DNA of 64,000 nt from an uncultured Saprospiraceae bacterium. Its GTDB lineage: Bacteria > Bacteroidota > Bacteroidia > Chitinophagales > Saprospiraceae. Shown here one piece after another: positions 1 to 9,415 of the stretch. Both the position numbers and the translations under genes were made by a program. Positions within the stretch are counted from its first letter, which is position 1; the number at the start of each line of letters is the position of its first letter. The notes under the pieces are model-generated. The model saw only the letters and a program-made list of their open reading frames with translations. It had not been told where the DNA came from and ran no database searches. The DNA lies in NCBI GenBank assembly GCA_937981555.1, contig CALJOK010000014.1:166279-230278 (forward strand), in the 5' to 3' direction.

Positions 1-135
1 AGTTTAACGCAAGAAGAAATGAAAGAATTAGTGGATAAATTATTTGCTTGCGCAATGCCATTCACTAGTCCAATAGGGAAAAAATGTTTTGTAACTTTTG
101 AACTAGAGGAGTTGGCGAAGAAATTTAATGTATAA
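1..135 (+). CDS. mutL: DNA mismatch repair protein MutL, C-terminal end (partial)
   Basis: An open frame enters from the left edge and ends at a TAA at 133-135, giving 44 residues that run ..LFACAMPFTSPIGKK and end ELEELAKKFNV. The pattern (small residues, P, a G-K pair, then a beta strand and an E-L-x-x-x-F end) matches the C-terminal tip of Bacteroidota MutL, the mismatch repair ATPase that couples MutS to strand incision. Only the tail of the C-terminal dimerisation domain is visible, so the call rests on a short match. The gene is followed directly by a strong terminator. Confidence 0.6.
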   Translation, partial: SLTQEEMKELVDKLFACAMPFTSPIGKKCFVTFELEELAKKFNV

Positions 136-158
136 AAAAAGTAAAAACTATTTTGACA

Positions 159-198
159 AAAACGCTTCAAGAGATTTAATTCGCTTGAAGCGTTTTTT
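159..198 (+). terminator. Rho-independent terminator, probably bidirectional
   Basis: A 13 bp stem, AAAACGCTTCAAG at 159-171 and CTTGAAGCGTTTT at 184-196, is followed by more T. It sits between the convergent mutL end and the mscS end, with A-runs and T-runs on both sides, so it can serve both genes. Confidence 0.9.
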
Positions 199-206
199 AT
201 TTATAT

Positions 207-1559
207 CTATTTATTGGGTGTCGTTTCTTGGCCTCCCTTCATCCACACTACTCGTTGAGGGAAAGGAATTTCCACATTACTCTCTCTGAAAGCATTATCA
301 ATCTCAAATCTCATATCACTTTTTACATCTTCAATTCGAATAAAATTTCGAGAAAAAAAATGCAACTCAAAATCCAAAGACGAATTTCCGAAATTAGTAA
401 ATCGAACAAATGGATTTGGATGTTCCACAATTTCAGGATGTTCCGCAGCAACGCTTAAGAGTATATTTTTAACTAATTTAGTATCCGAACCATAAGCTAC
501 TCCAACGCTAATTGAGAACCTCACCTTTTCATCGAAGTGACTCCAGTTGACTACATTATCAGTTACTAATTTTGAGTTAGGAACTACAACCGTAATACTA
601 TCTCTCGTTTCAATCAAAGAAGTTCTTAAGCCAATTTCTTTTACCGTCCCTATCATTCCTCCAATATTTAAAACATGACCAACTTCAACTGATCGTTCAA
701 ATAACAATACAATTCCGGAAAAAAAATCATTAAAAGTTTGTTGTAACCCCAAACCAATTCCCACCAAAAGCGCGGCAGCACCACCCCACAAAACAGTCAT
801 CTCAATTCCTAAACTAGAAATCGCCCACAACATCGCCATCGTATAAATGACATATTTTAATAATTGATTAATGGCATATTGAGAGCCAGGGTCAATTTGA
901 CTTCGTTTATAATATCGAAATAAAACTAACTGAGTCACCATCCAGAAGATCAATCGAGCAGCTAAAACAATTAAAATAGCTTCTAAAATATCTGATACTT
1001 TTATAGGATTATCTGTCGAATTGATGACGGTGTAACTTTCTAAATTAAAACTCTGCAAAACCAAAAAAATCGCAGCAGCATAAATTACCAATCGTACTAA
1101 GTTACCGGCATTACTATCCGTTTCTTTCGCGTATTTTTCAACAGAAGTTTGATAATCTAAATCATTCCGACTTCGATGATAATTGTAAACCAAAACTTTG
1201 GAAGCCAACCAGTCCAACATCCCTGCCACTTGCCAGATTGTCAAAGCATATAAAACGGTCGAAATCCGAATACCCACGGTTTTCATTTGATAAAGCAAAA
1301 AATCAATTTCGAGTGCCCAAACCGTTCCAATCAAAGCAACCAACGCAAATATATTTCGAATGCTTTTTAAAATTCTCGAATTGTTTCGAATGACATATTT
1401 CTCCTGTGCGAAATATTTTGGTAAAACTTTTTTAATGACTAATTGATAAATCAAAAAAGTCCCGACCAAAACGATCCCCCAACTAATAAGTTGTCGCACA
1501 GTTACGTCATGATTGCCGATGTTAAAAAGGACTTTTTGGAGAAAATCGTTAAAGTTCAT
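207..1559 (-). CDS. MscS-family small-conductance mechanosensitive channel
   Basis: 450 residues. About five hydrophobic segments fill the first 290 residues; the last one is the glycine/alanine-rich pore helix (WGGAAALLVGIGLG), followed by the amphipathic QQTFNDFFSGIVLLFE stretch typical of MscS TM3b. Next comes the beta domain (VEVGHVLNIGGMIGTVKEIGLR, then VPNSKLV) and the alpha/beta cytoplasmic cage domain ending in PFPQRVVWMKGG. It is longer than E. coli MscS (286 residues) because of extra N-terminal membrane helices, as in YbdG-like members. It acts in the inner membrane as a tension-gated pore that releases solutes on osmotic downshift. It is a single-gene unit converging on mutL. Confidence 0.93.
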   Translation of the reverse strand: MNFNDFLQKVLFNIGNHDVTVRQLISWGIVLVGTFLIYQLVIKKVLPKYFAQEKYVIRNNSRILKSIRNIFALVALIGTVWALEIDFLLYQMKTVGIRISTVLYALTIWQVAGMLDWLASKVLVYNYHRSRNDLDYQTSVEKYAKETDSNAGNLVRLVIYAAAIFLVLQSFNLESYTVINSTDNPIKVSDILEAILIVLAARLIFWMVTQLVLFRYYKRSQIDPGSQYAINQLLKYVIYTMAMLWAISSLGIEMTVLWGGAAALLVGIGLGLQQTFNDFFSGIVLLFERSVEVGHVLNIGGMIGTVKEIGLRTSLIETRDSITVVVPNSKLVTDNVVNWSHFDEKVRFSISVGVAYGSDTKLVKNILLSVAAEHPEIVEHPNPFVRFTNFGNSSLDFELHFFSRNFIRIEDVKSDMRFEIDNAFRESNVEIPFPQRVVWMKGGQETTPNK

Positions 1560-1652
1560 TTTTATATTTAAAATTAATAGATTCCGAAAAGTACCCTTTT
1601 ATAAATATTTTAAAGTTTTTTTACAGAAATATTTTAATCTAATTTTTCTACC

Positions 1653-4409
1653 ATGCAAAAAGCGCTAATTAATTATTTTAAGTCATGCTATCAATCGGAT
1701 TATCGAGCGATTAGTTTGCTTAATTTTTATAGTGCGAAAGTAGAACAACCACTCATCTTAGAAAGTGCAGAATTATTGCAGGGTAAAATTTTGGAATTTC
1801 CTGTTCCAACTGTTTGGGGCGAAAAGGTAGACCAACGATTAGCTGTTTATTCCAAAGAAAAAGCATTGTATTGTTGCTCCTTTTTTATGTTTGGAGAAAT
1901 GATGGTGGCTGGAAAAAAACAAAAAATTGTAGCACCGCTTTATTTGCATCAGGTCGAAAGGAAAATAGAAAATGAAATTTTTTATATTTCAATTGATGCA
2001 GAAAATCCAATCATTAACCCAGCAATTCTTCAAGCCGCCGAGAATATAGAATCTGGTCTTTTAGAAAATCTTACCCAAAAATTACCTAAAGGATTTATTC
2101 AATTTGATCAAGTTTTTGAAATTGAAAAAACGATAAAAGAGGTTTTTCCAAAGTTAGATTTTTCCAAAATAGAAAATTATCCTTCCCTGTGGACGAACAA
2201 AAAGTTAAAAGATTTTCAAAAAGAAAGAAAAGAGAATTCACCATTTGTGATCGTTCCAGCTTGCGGGATTGCGATGTTAAATAAACCAGTAGGCTCTCGT
2301 GGTATTTTAAATGAGTTAGAAAGAATGTCTGAGCGGAATAATTTTTCTACTCCGTTAAATGAAATTTTTGGAACAGCAAAGACAAAGTCTATTTCCAAGA
2401 AGATCGATTTAACCGTTCCAATTGTTTTAAATAAAAGCCAAGAAAATATTTTACAATCTACTTTCGCTCATCATCTGACTTTGGCAATTGGACCACCTGG
2501 GACAGGTAAATCATTTACGATTGCAGCCTTGGCAGTTGAGTTGATGAGTCAAGGCAAATCAGTTTTAATTGCGTCCAAAAATAATCAAGCAGGAAATGTT
2601 GTAGCCGATAAAATTGAAAAAGATTTTGGATTGGATGGCATCGTCGTTCGAGCAGGAAAGAAAGATTATAAAAAGGTCCTTCAGAAAAGATTAGAAAATT
2701 TATTAAGTGGGATTGGTCTGGTAGAAGTTACTGATTTTGAAATGAAGAATTTAAGAATTCAAGTGAAAAAGCAAAATAAAAAATTGGCTTCCCTTGAGAA
2801 AAGAATCAAAGCACGTACTCAGCAAGAAATCGAAAGAGGTGATTTTTTATTTCAATACCAAGAATCTTTTTTCCAAAGAATCAAGATGTATTTTTTGACC
2901 AATAAAATGGAGAAGGAAATTCCACTTTGGAAAAAAATGTTTTTGCTCGAAAATGAATTACTTCAAAGAAATAAAAATTTTAAAAAATTAATTCAACTTC
3001 GATTTTATCAATTTCTAAGTCAAGCTTTAAATGAATCGAGGTATGAAATGCAAGTTTTGGTAAAAGCTTTCAAAGCCAGAACAGGTAATCGAAAAGAATC
3101 CATTTTTGAAGAAATTAATTTTGCGAAAATTTTAAAGGCCTTACCGATCTGGGTAGCCAACTCTACAGACATCAACAAAGTCCTTCCTTTGCAAAAAGAA
3201 CTTTTTGATGTAGTAATTATTGACGAAGCTACACAATGTGATATTGCTAGTTCTTTGCCAATTTTGCAAAGAGGAAAATCCGCAGTTATAGTTGGTGATC
3301 CCAAACAATTACGTCACATGTCTTTTCTTTCCAATGCCAAACAGAATCAACTGATCGAACAATTTCAGGTTGGAAGTCGAAATGCCCAACAATTGGATTA
3401 TCGAAATAATAGCTTACTTGATATGGTTTCTGATTCGATCAAAAGTCAAAAACAAGTTCATTTTTTAAATGAACACTTTAGAAGTATGCCTGATATTATT
3501 CAATTTAGCAATACTCATTTTTATGATGGAAAATTAGATGTGATGACCGCTTGCCCTGCGACGCTTCTTCGTCAACATGCTTTTTTACACTCCGTAAATG
3601 GTCAAAGAAATAAAACTGGTTTTAATATAAAAGAAGCAGATACGATTTTTGAAATGATCAAATCAATTATTGAAGGAGAAAAAAATGTAGCAATAAATTT
3701 GTGTCAAAGTATTGGAATCCTTTCTCCATTTCGAGATCAAGTTGATTATTTACAACGACGGATTTTAAAACTTTTTTCTATCGAAGAATTGGAACGACAT
3801 CGTATTTTGATCGGAACACCTTACGCATTTCAAGGAGAAGAAAAGGGAATTATGTTTCTATCTTTTGCTTTAGATGAAGAAAGTCATTCCGCTGCATTTA
3901 ATTATTTAGCACGGGAAGATGTGTTTAATGTGAGCATTACACGAGCGCGTTATTTGCAACATGTTTTTATTTCTTTTTCGCCAGAAAAAATAAAAAGTGA
4001 TAGTTTGCTAGCCAGATTTATTTATGGATTGGAAAACAATAACATTACTCCTACATTTTTCAATCAAAAAAAATCGGATGTCTTTTTAAAGGAAGTAATT
4101 GAATGTGTTCAGTCATTTGGAATGGAAGAATGGCACGTTGCCTTTCCAATTGCAGGGACTGAAATTGATTTAGTAGTTATTCATGAAGGGAAAACTTTCT
4201 GTATTGATTTGATTGGTTTTCCTGGCGAATTTGAAACGGCATTGCCGATAGAGAGATGGAGGATGTTGGAACGAGTTGGATTGAGTACATTTACATTACC
4301 ATTCAGCGCATGGTATTTTGATAAGGAAAAATGTGTGGCTGCGCTACAAGATTTTTTTAAATATAACATAATAAGTGAAGCGCTCAAGAAATTAAAGAAG
4401 AAGACTTAG
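1653..4409 (+). CDS. SF1 (DNA2/NAM7-type) helicase with C-terminal REase_MTES_1575-like domain
   Basis: 918 residues. Superfamily 1 motifs are clear: Walker A GPPGTGKS (residues 280-287), Walker B IIDEATQ with D524-E525, motif III GDPKQLRH, motif IV-like NEHFRS, and motifs V/VI GTPYAFQGEE and NVSITRAR. Residues 800-915 resemble the Vsr-like nuclease domain found at the end of many such helicases, with the helical ERWRMLERVG and the FSAWYF strand. The expected D..E-x-D/K acidic pattern reads D839 and then D852-L-I854, so catalysis is doubtful. Helicase-nuclease fusions of this kind act in DNA repair or phage defence; which one applies here is unknown. The gene stands alone between mscS (divergent) and ade. 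Confidence 0.85.
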   Translation: MQKALINYFKSCYQSDYRAISLLNFYSAKVEQPLILESAELLQGKILEFPVPTVWGEKVDQRLAVYSKEKALYCCSFFMFGEMMVAGKKQKIVAPLYLHQVERKIENEIFYISIDAENPIINPAILQAAENIESGLLENLTQKLPKGFIQFDQVFEIEKTIKEVFPKLDFSKIENYPSLWTNKKLKDFQKERKENSPFVIVPACGIAMLNKPVGSRGILNELERMSERNNFSTPLNEIFGTAKTKSISKKIDLTVPIVLNKSQENILQSTFAHHLTLAIGPPGTGKSFTIAALAVELMSQGKSVLIASKNNQAGNVVADKIEKDFGLDGIVVRAGKKDYKKVLQKRLENLLSGIGLVEVTDFEMKNLRIQVKKQNKKLASLEKRIKARTQQEIERGDFLFQYQESFFQRIKMYFLTNKMEKEIPLWKKMFLLENELLQRNKNFKKLIQLRFYQFLSQALNESRYEMQVLVKAFKARTGNRKESIFEEINFAKILKALPIWVANSTDINKVLPLQKELFDVVIIDEATQCDIASSLPILQRGKSAVIVGDPKQLRHMSFLSNAKQNQLIEQFQVGSRNAQQLDYRNNSLLDMVSDSIKSQKQVHFLNEHFRSMPDIIQFSNTHFYDGKLDVMTACPATLLRQHAFLHSVNGQRNKTGFNIKEADTIFEMIKSIIEGEKNVAINLCQSIGILSPFRDQVDYLQRRILKLFSIEELERHRILIGTPYAFQGEEKGIMFLSFALDEESHSAAFNYLAREDVFNVSITRARYLQHVFISFSPEKIKSDSLLARFIYGLENNNITPTFFNQKKSDVFLKEVIECVQSFGMEEWHVAFPIAGTEIDLVVIHEGKTFCIDLIGFPGEFETALPIERWRMLERVGLSTFTLPFSAWYFDKEKCVAALQDFFKYNIISEALKKLKKKT

Positions 4410-4444
4410 TAAGTTTTTTTGAAGAAAGATCTGCTAAGTCTTCT
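4399..4444 (+). terminator. Hairpin over the stop codon of the helicase gene
   Basis: GAAGACTTAG at 4400-4409 pairs with CTAAGTCTTC at 4434-4443. The left arm contains the TAG stop at 4407-4409. A T-run lies in the loop and none follows the stem, so termination is less sure than hairpin formation. Confidence 0.45.
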
Positions 4445-4502
4445 CCTTGTTAGATTCAATAATTAAAAATCATACAGGACGTTTTACGAAAATAAATAAG
4501 AT

Positions 4503-6125
4503 ATGACCATATCCGCAAATATTGTTGATATTCCTAATCGCCAAATCTATTTTGGTGAAATATTTTTTGAAAATGGAAAAATAACAAGCATCGAAAAAAA
4601 AGCAGGCGAGAGCGATTTATTCCTCCTTCCTGGATTTGTAGATGCACATGTTCATATCGAAAGTTCGATGTTAGTTCCTTCCGAATTTGCGAGAATGGCT
4701 GTTACTCATGGAACAGTAGCAACTGTTTCTGATCCACATGAAATTGCCAATGTGATGGGAATTGAAGGAGTTTATTTTATGATAGAAAATGGAAAACAAG
4801 TTCCACTCAAGTTTAATTTTGGTGCACCTTCTTGTGTTCCTGCTACAAGTTTTGAAACGGCCGGTGCAGTAATTGGAGTTGATGGTATCGAGGAAATGAT
4901 GCAAAATCCAGACATCAAATATTTAGCAGAAATGATGAATTATCCGGGCGTTCTTTTCGAAGATCCTGAGGTCATGGCAAAAATTGAAATGGCTAAAAAA
5001 TATGGAAAGCCTATCGACGGTCATGCACCTGGGCTGAAGGGGGAGGATGCTAAAAAATATATTTCTGCTGGTATTTCTACCGATCATGAATGTTTTACTT
5101 ACGAAGAAGCTTTGGGGAAATTGGATTTGGGAATGAAGATTTTGATTCGAGAAGGAAGTGCTGCGAAGAACTTTGAAGCCTTAATTGACTTGTTGCCAAA
5201 GCATGCTGATCGAATGATGTTTTGCTCAGACGATAAACATCCTGACGACTTGATCGAAGGGCATATCAATCAATTAGCTGCACGAGCTGTGGAAAAAGGA
5301 TGTGATGTTTTTGATGTATTGAAAGTTGCTTGCATCAATCCTGTGGAGCATTATAATTTGGATGTTGGGCAAATGAAAATTGGTGATGACGCAGATTTTA
5401 TATTAGTTCATGACCTTAAAAAATTTAAAGTCAAAGCAACTTATATCAATGGTGAATTAGTTAGTGAAGATGGTGAAAGTTTTTTTGAGTCAGTCGAAGC
5501 AGAAATTATCAATAATTTTTTCACAGACAAAAAATCACCGACTGACTTTCAACTTAGAGTGAAGTCAGATCAAATGCAAGTTATTAAAGCAATCGATGGA
5601 GAAATTGTAACAGAAAGTTTTTTAGCCAAGCCTAGAACCGAAAATGGATTAGCTATTTCTGATGTGGAAAATGATAACTTAAAAATGACTGTCGTCAATC
5701 GCTATCAAAATCAAACTCCTGCGATTGCATTTATCAATAATTTTAATTTGAAAAATGGAGCGATTGCTTCCTGTGTCGGACATGACTCTCATAATATTAT
5801 AGCAGTCGGAACAGATGATGAATCACTTTGTCGAGCAGTCAATTTGATTATCGAAAATCAAGGAGGAATTTCAGCGGTGAGTGCAGAAGAAGAAAAAGTT
5901 TTACCATTGCCGATAGCAGGAATTATGACGAATGCCGATGGTTATGAAACTGCAAAAGCATATTCTGAAATTGATTTTTTTGTAAAAAATAAATTGGGAT
6001 GCACCTTGACTGCACCTTTTATGACCTTATCCTTTATGGCATTACTGGTTATTCCTCAATTGAAATTGAGTGATAAAGGATTATTTGATGGAAAAGAATT
6101 TAAGTTCATTCAGGTTTTTGTATAA
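4503..6125 (+). CDS. ade: Adenine deaminase
   Basis: 540 residues, the usual length for Ade (EC 3.5.4.2), which converts adenine to hypoxanthine and ammonia in the cytoplasm for purine salvage. The amidohydrolase metal motif HVHIESSM is near residue 50, followed by the family stretch [13 protein letters not shown]. Also seen are the GHAPGL histidine, SDDKHPDDL with its metal aspartate, and the C-terminal Ade domain (GLFDGK... near the end). The start ATG at 4503 directly opens the beta-sandwich segment ([15 protein letters not shown]). No partner genes are adjacent. Confidence 0.95.
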   Translation: MTISANIVDIPNRQIYFGEIFFENGKITSIEKKAGESDLFLLPGFVDAHVHIESSMLVPSEFARMAVTHGTVATVSDPHEIANVMGIEGVYFMIENGKQVPLKFNFGAPSCVPATSFETAGAVIGVDGIEEMMQNPDIKYLAEMMNYPGVLFEDPEVMAKIEMAKKYGKPIDGHAPGLKGEDAKKYISAGISTDHECFTYEEALGKLDLGMKILIREGSAAKNFEALIDLLPKHADRMMFCSDDKHPDDLIEGHINQLAARAVEKGCDVFDVLKVACINPVEHYNLDVGQMKIGDDADFILVHDLKKFKVKATYINGELVSEDGESFFESVEAEIINNFFTDKKSPTDFQLRVKSDQMQVIKAIDGEIVTESFLAKPRTENGLAISDVENDNLKMTVVNRYQNQTPAIAFINNFNLKNGAIASCVGHDSHNIIAVGTDDESLCRAVNLIIENQGGISAVSAEEEKVLPLPIAGIMTNADGYETAKAYSEIDFFVKNKLGCTLTAPFMTLSFMALLVIPQLKLSDKGLFDGKEFKFIQVFV

Positions 6126-6456
6126 AAAAAGATTTAAATTGAACTTTATTTCTCTCCAAAATTCCCTTTCAACCTCCATTATTGATAATATGTGACCTCC
6201 TCTACCTCTTCATGTAGATAAAAACCCTCATATGTTTTTCATTAGAATAATTTCAACATGATAGTATTTTATTTTAACTAATACGTTGAAAATCAATGTG
6301 TTCTAAATGAGAAATAATTTCTAATATTTTACCTTTTAACGATTTTTGGTCAGGTTTTTGCAACTAGTTTGTGACAAACATGAGAAGTTCGATTATAATC
6401 CCATATAACCTACACTTTTCCAAACCGATTTCTAAAGAATACTATTGAACAACATA
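6126..6456. other. Intergenic region, no gene seen
   Basis: About 330 bases between ade and the next lipoprotein gene. No TAnnTTTG promoter, terminator or RNA structure stands out, and no reading frame has credible coding features. Confidence 0.5.
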
Positions 6457-7317
6457 ATGAGAAAAAAAATCACCAAACCCGTAAGAAAAAATTCCCTTTT
6501 TCTAGTCTTCATAATTGGAGTACTAGCATTTTCTTCTTGTAGAAAAGAAGACGTTCCCGCACCGAGTACATTTACCAAAGAAAAGAGAGAAATGTTAGGC
6601 GATCAAATGAGAATTGAGATTGCAGCAGATCCAATCAATTTTCCAATTTTATCTCACGACTCAACAGCCGATTCAGTCTATTGGTACGTTCAAAAATTAT
6701 ATAATCAAGCCCATAATGTTTTTAAGATTGATGGGCAATCTCCTGCAGATGATCGATGGGATCGAAATCGAGAATGGCAAGTAACGATTTTAGATATGGA
6801 TGAAGTTAAGACGGCCTTTACAACTCCTGGAGGACACCTTTATCTTTCCACAGGCCTTCTAAGGTCATTGGAAAAAGAATATGAATTATATTATATTTTG
6901 ACGTTTGAGGCTACTTTGATGCATGAAAAATATTTATTGAATCGTTTGATTAATGAATTCAATACGACTACTTTAAATAATTTTGTCCAAGGAATTCCAC
7001 CACCACCTGGATCACCAACCTTAGAAGATGTTTCGATAATGCTTGGTGAGCTTAAATTCGATGAAACGATGACAAGTGAGATGGATGAAATGGCTGTTTC
7101 TTTAATTTGCCAAACGTCAATATTTGATCGAACAGGAATTATTTCAATAATGAATCACTTGGACGAGTCTGATACAAAATGGATGCAAACTAGAAGGTCT
7201 TATGATTATCGAAATCAAGTAGATTATATTTTGAATCTTCCAGTTGCCTCAGGAGATGATTGTGGAAATTTTAAATCCAATGGAGGTTATCAAAAATATG
7301 TTTTAGATCGATTATAA
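6457..7317 (+). CDS. Lipoprotein related to M48 metallopeptidases but lacking zinc-binding histidines
   Basis: 286 residues from the ATG at 6457; a TTG at 6445 is possible but less likely. The start is a lipoprotein signal, LFLVFIIGVLAFSSC, with a lipobox cysteine. The middle resembles an M48 (YcaL/LoiP-like) peptidase: FTTPGGHLYLSTGLLRSL corresponds to the family F-x-x-P-G-G-x-I/L-Y-V-x-x-G-L-L. Where HExxH is expected, the sequence reads F150-E-A-T-L154. The downstream E-x-E-A-D-like site reads TSEMDEMA (E208). Both histidine ligands are therefore missing while the fold signature and the third-ligand glutamate remain. It is probably a membrane-anchored pseudoprotease. No operon partners are evident. 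Confidence 0.6.
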   Translation: MRKKITKPVRKNSLFLVFIIGVLAFSSCRKEDVPAPSTFTKEKREMLGDQMRIEIAADPINFPILSHDSTADSVYWYVQKLYNQAHNVFKIDGQSPADDRWDRNREWQVTILDMDEVKTAFTTPGGHLYLSTGLLRSLEKEYELYYILTFEATLMHEKYLLNRLINEFNTTTLNNFVQGIPPPPGSPTLEDVSIMLGELKFDETMTSEMDEMAVSLICQTSIFDRTGIISIMNHLDESDTKWMQTRRSYDYRNQVDYILNLPVASGDDCGNFKSNGGYQKYVLDRL

Positions 7318-7343
7318 AAAAAGAACAAAACTAAAAATAAAGG

Positions 7344-7380
7344 AGCAGTAACTAATTAATTTTAGTTGCTGCTTTTTTTT
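7344..7380 (+). terminator. Rho-independent terminator after the M48-like gene
   Basis: AGCAGTAACTAA and TTAGTTGCTGCT form a 12 bp stem with one G-U pair, followed by eight T. Confidence 0.85.
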
Positions 7381-7519
7381 AATTAAGACTCACAGTTCAG
7401 GGGGAATTTAGTCCTTCAAAACGTTGATAATACTTGTTCAGGTTTGACTAAAAAAGGTCAGTTATTTGACGCGAAACAAAGCCATATATTTTAACGTTAC
7501 ATATCTGGCATTTTTTTAA

Positions 7520-7527
7520 TAAATTTG
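7520..7527 (+). promoter_or_regulatory. Candidate -7 box for the MoxR gene
   Basis: TAAATTTG fits the Bacteroidota -7 consensus TAnnTTTG and lies 69 bases before the ATG. A second TAAATTTG is at 7542-7549. I see no good TTTG 19-20 bases upstream of either, so the assignment is tentative. Confidence 0.4.
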
Positions 7528-7595
7528 CGACATCTTAAAAATAAATTTGTCCTTGAATTGAACATAGGATTTTACAAAAAAATATAAAAACGATA

Positions 7596-8567
7596 ATGGC
7601 AGAAACAAAATATAAAACGGATGTAGAAGCAGTAGATGCATTAGCGGGTGCTTACAAAGCACTTTCTTCTGAAATATCAAAAGTAATTATTGGTCAAGAA
7701 GATGTAGTCAAAGCGGTAATTATTTCATTATTTAGTAATGGTCACAGTTTGTTGGTCGGAGTACCTGGTTTGGCAAAAACATTATTAGTGAGTACTATTT
7801 CAGAGGTATTAGATTTGAGTTTTAAACGAGTTCAGTTTACACCCGATTTGATGCCATCAGATATTACAGGTTCTGAAATTTTAGATGAGAGTCGTCATTT
7901 CAAATTTCATAAAGGGCCATTGTTTGCCAATATCGTTTTGGCGGATGAGATTAACCGTACACCTCCCAAAACTCAAGCGGCACTTTTGGAAGCAATGCAG
8001 GAACGTTCGGTAACAGTAAATGGTGTTCGACATATTTTGCCTTCACCATTTTTTGTTTTAGCTACACAAAATCCGATTGAGCAAGAAGGGACATACCCTT
8101 TACCAGAGGCACAGTTAGATAGATTTATGTTTAATATTACATTGGATTATCCATCGTATGAAGAGGAAATTGCAGTTGTGAAAGCAACAACAAAGCAAAC
8201 AAAATACGATTTGAATAATATAGTAACAGGCGAGCAGATTTTATTTTTCCAACAATTGATTCGAAAAATTCCTATTGCAGATAATGTATTGGAATATGCA
8301 GTTACTTTGGCATCCAAGACTAGACCAAATACAAAAATGGCGACGCAAGAAGTGAATGATTATATTTCTTGGGGAGCAGGACCGAGAGCTTCGCAATATT
8401 TAGTTTTGGGAGCAAAATGTCATGCAGCGATTAGTGGAAAATACTCTCCAGATATCGAAGATGTTCAAGCGATTGCGAATTATGTATTAAGACATAGAAT
8501 CGTAAGAAATTATAAAGCAGAAGCAGAAGGAATCACAGAGGAAGATATAATCAGAGGATTATTTTAA
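7596..8567 (+). CDS. MoxR-family AAA+ ATPase
   Basis: 323 residues, normal for MoxR. Walker A reads GVPGLAKT, Walker B ADEINRTPP, and the sensor region ATQNPIEQEGTYPLPEAQLDRF carries the pre-sensor insert typical of the clade. The C-terminal lid ends with HRIVRNYKAEAEG. MoxR proteins are chaperone-like ATPases that usually work with a DUF58/VWA protein and membrane partners, encoded side by side. Here the gene stands alone between two terminators with no DUF58 gene beside it. Likely membrane partners (DUF4350, DUF4129, SpoIIM-like, RDD) lie about 27-35 kb away in this window. Confidence 0.93.
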   Translation: MAETKYKTDVEAVDALAGAYKALSSEISKVIIGQEDVVKAVIISLFSNGHSLLVGVPGLAKTLLVSTISEVLDLSFKRVQFTPDLMPSDITGSEILDESRHFKFHKGPLFANIVLADEINRTPPKTQAALLEAMQERSVTVNGVRHILPSPFFVLATQNPIEQEGTYPLPEAQLDRFMFNITLDYPSYEEEIAVVKATTKQTKYDLNNIVTGEQILFFQQLIRKIPIADNVLEYAVTLASKTRPNTKMATQEVNDYISWGAGPRASQYLVLGAKCHAAISGKYSPDIEDVQAIANYVLRHRIVRNYKAEAEGITEEDIIRGLF

Positions 8568-8583
8568 TTCTGATTTTTAGGTA

Positions 8584-8631
8584 AAAAAAAGGTCTAAAGG
8601 TTTTTCGGAAAACTTTTAGACCTTTTTTTTT
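8584..8631 (+). terminator. Rho-independent terminator after the MoxR gene
   Basis: GGTCTAAAGGTTTT and AAAACTTTTAGACC form a long stem around a TCGG-type loop, followed by nine T. Confidence 0.92.
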
Positions 8632-8743
8632 GCAAAATACGTTTGTATAAGTTAGAATTTTTATCTTGTGGGTGAACCCTAAACTCATCAAACATACGAC
8701 ATTTGAGAAACTATAATTTTTATCTAAACAAAAAGAGAAAACG

Positions 8744-9415
8744 GTGAAAGGGAAACAACTACCTACGTATATCGATCATACTACACTTAAGATTAACACT
8801 AAGAAAACGGATATTAAAAAATTGTGTAATGAGGCAGAAGCCAATAAGTTTTATGCAGTTTGTGTGCCTCCATATTTTGTACAAAACGCTTCCATGTTGT
8901 TAAAAAATAGTGATGTGAAAATTGCTACAGTCATTGGATTTCCTTTAGGATATTCGGCGACACCTTCCAAAGCTGCGGAAATTCACAAAGCGATTGACGA
9001 TGGAGCAGATGAATTAGATGTCGTTATTAATGTGAGTGCAGTAAAGAGTGGAGATTGGAATTTCGTGCAAAATGATATTAAAACAGTTGCACTTGCCACT
9101 CAAATGAAAGGTAAAATAATCAAAGTAATTCTGGAGACAGGAATTTTGAATAAAAAAGAAATAAAAAAACTTTGTGAGATTTGTGCAGAGGCTGGAGTAA
9201 ATTACGTTAAAACTTCAACTGGATTTAATGGAGATGGAGCAACGGTAGAAGTGGTGGAGTTTTTAAGAGCCAACCTTCCTAGTTCTATTAAGATAAAAGC
9301 ATCAGGCGGAATTAAAAGTGCTAAAAAAGCACTAAAGATGATAGAAGCAGGAGCAGATAGATTAGGAACATCTTCAAGTATAAAAATTATAAAAGGAATA
9401 GAAAAATTGTCATGA
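8744..9415 (+). CDS. deoC: Deoxyribose-phosphate aldolase
   Basis: 223 residues starting at a GTG; no usable in-frame ATG exists upstream, and the next Met is far inside the fold. It cleaves 2-deoxyribose 5-phosphate to acetaldehyde and glyceraldehyde 3-phosphate (EC 4.1.2.4) in deoxynucleoside breakdown. Signature stretches are IDHTTLK at the N terminus, the proton-relay D92 in DELDVVINVS, the Schiff-base lysine K156 in VKTSTGF, and KASGGIKS. Its TGA overlaps the ATG of the next gene by 4 bases (ATGA), so deoC and the SPOR gene are translationally coupled. Confidence 0.95.
   Translation: MKGKQLPTYIDHTTLKINTKKTDIKKLCNEAEANKFYAVCVPPYFVQNASMLLKNSDVKIATVIGFPLGYSATPSKAAEIHKAIDDGADELDVVINVSAVKSGDWNFVQNDIKTVALATQMKGKIIKVILETGILNKKEIKKLCEICAEAGVNYVKTSTGFNGDGATVEVVEFLRANLPSSIKIKASGGIKSAKKALKMIEAGADRLGTSSSIKIIKGIEKLS

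Noticed and set aside
6369..6399. TTGTGA and TATAAT resembling an E. coli sigma-70 promoter
   Set aside because: The spacer is 19 bases and Bacteroidota use the -33/-7 TAnnTTTG type; such matches are common in AT-rich DNA.
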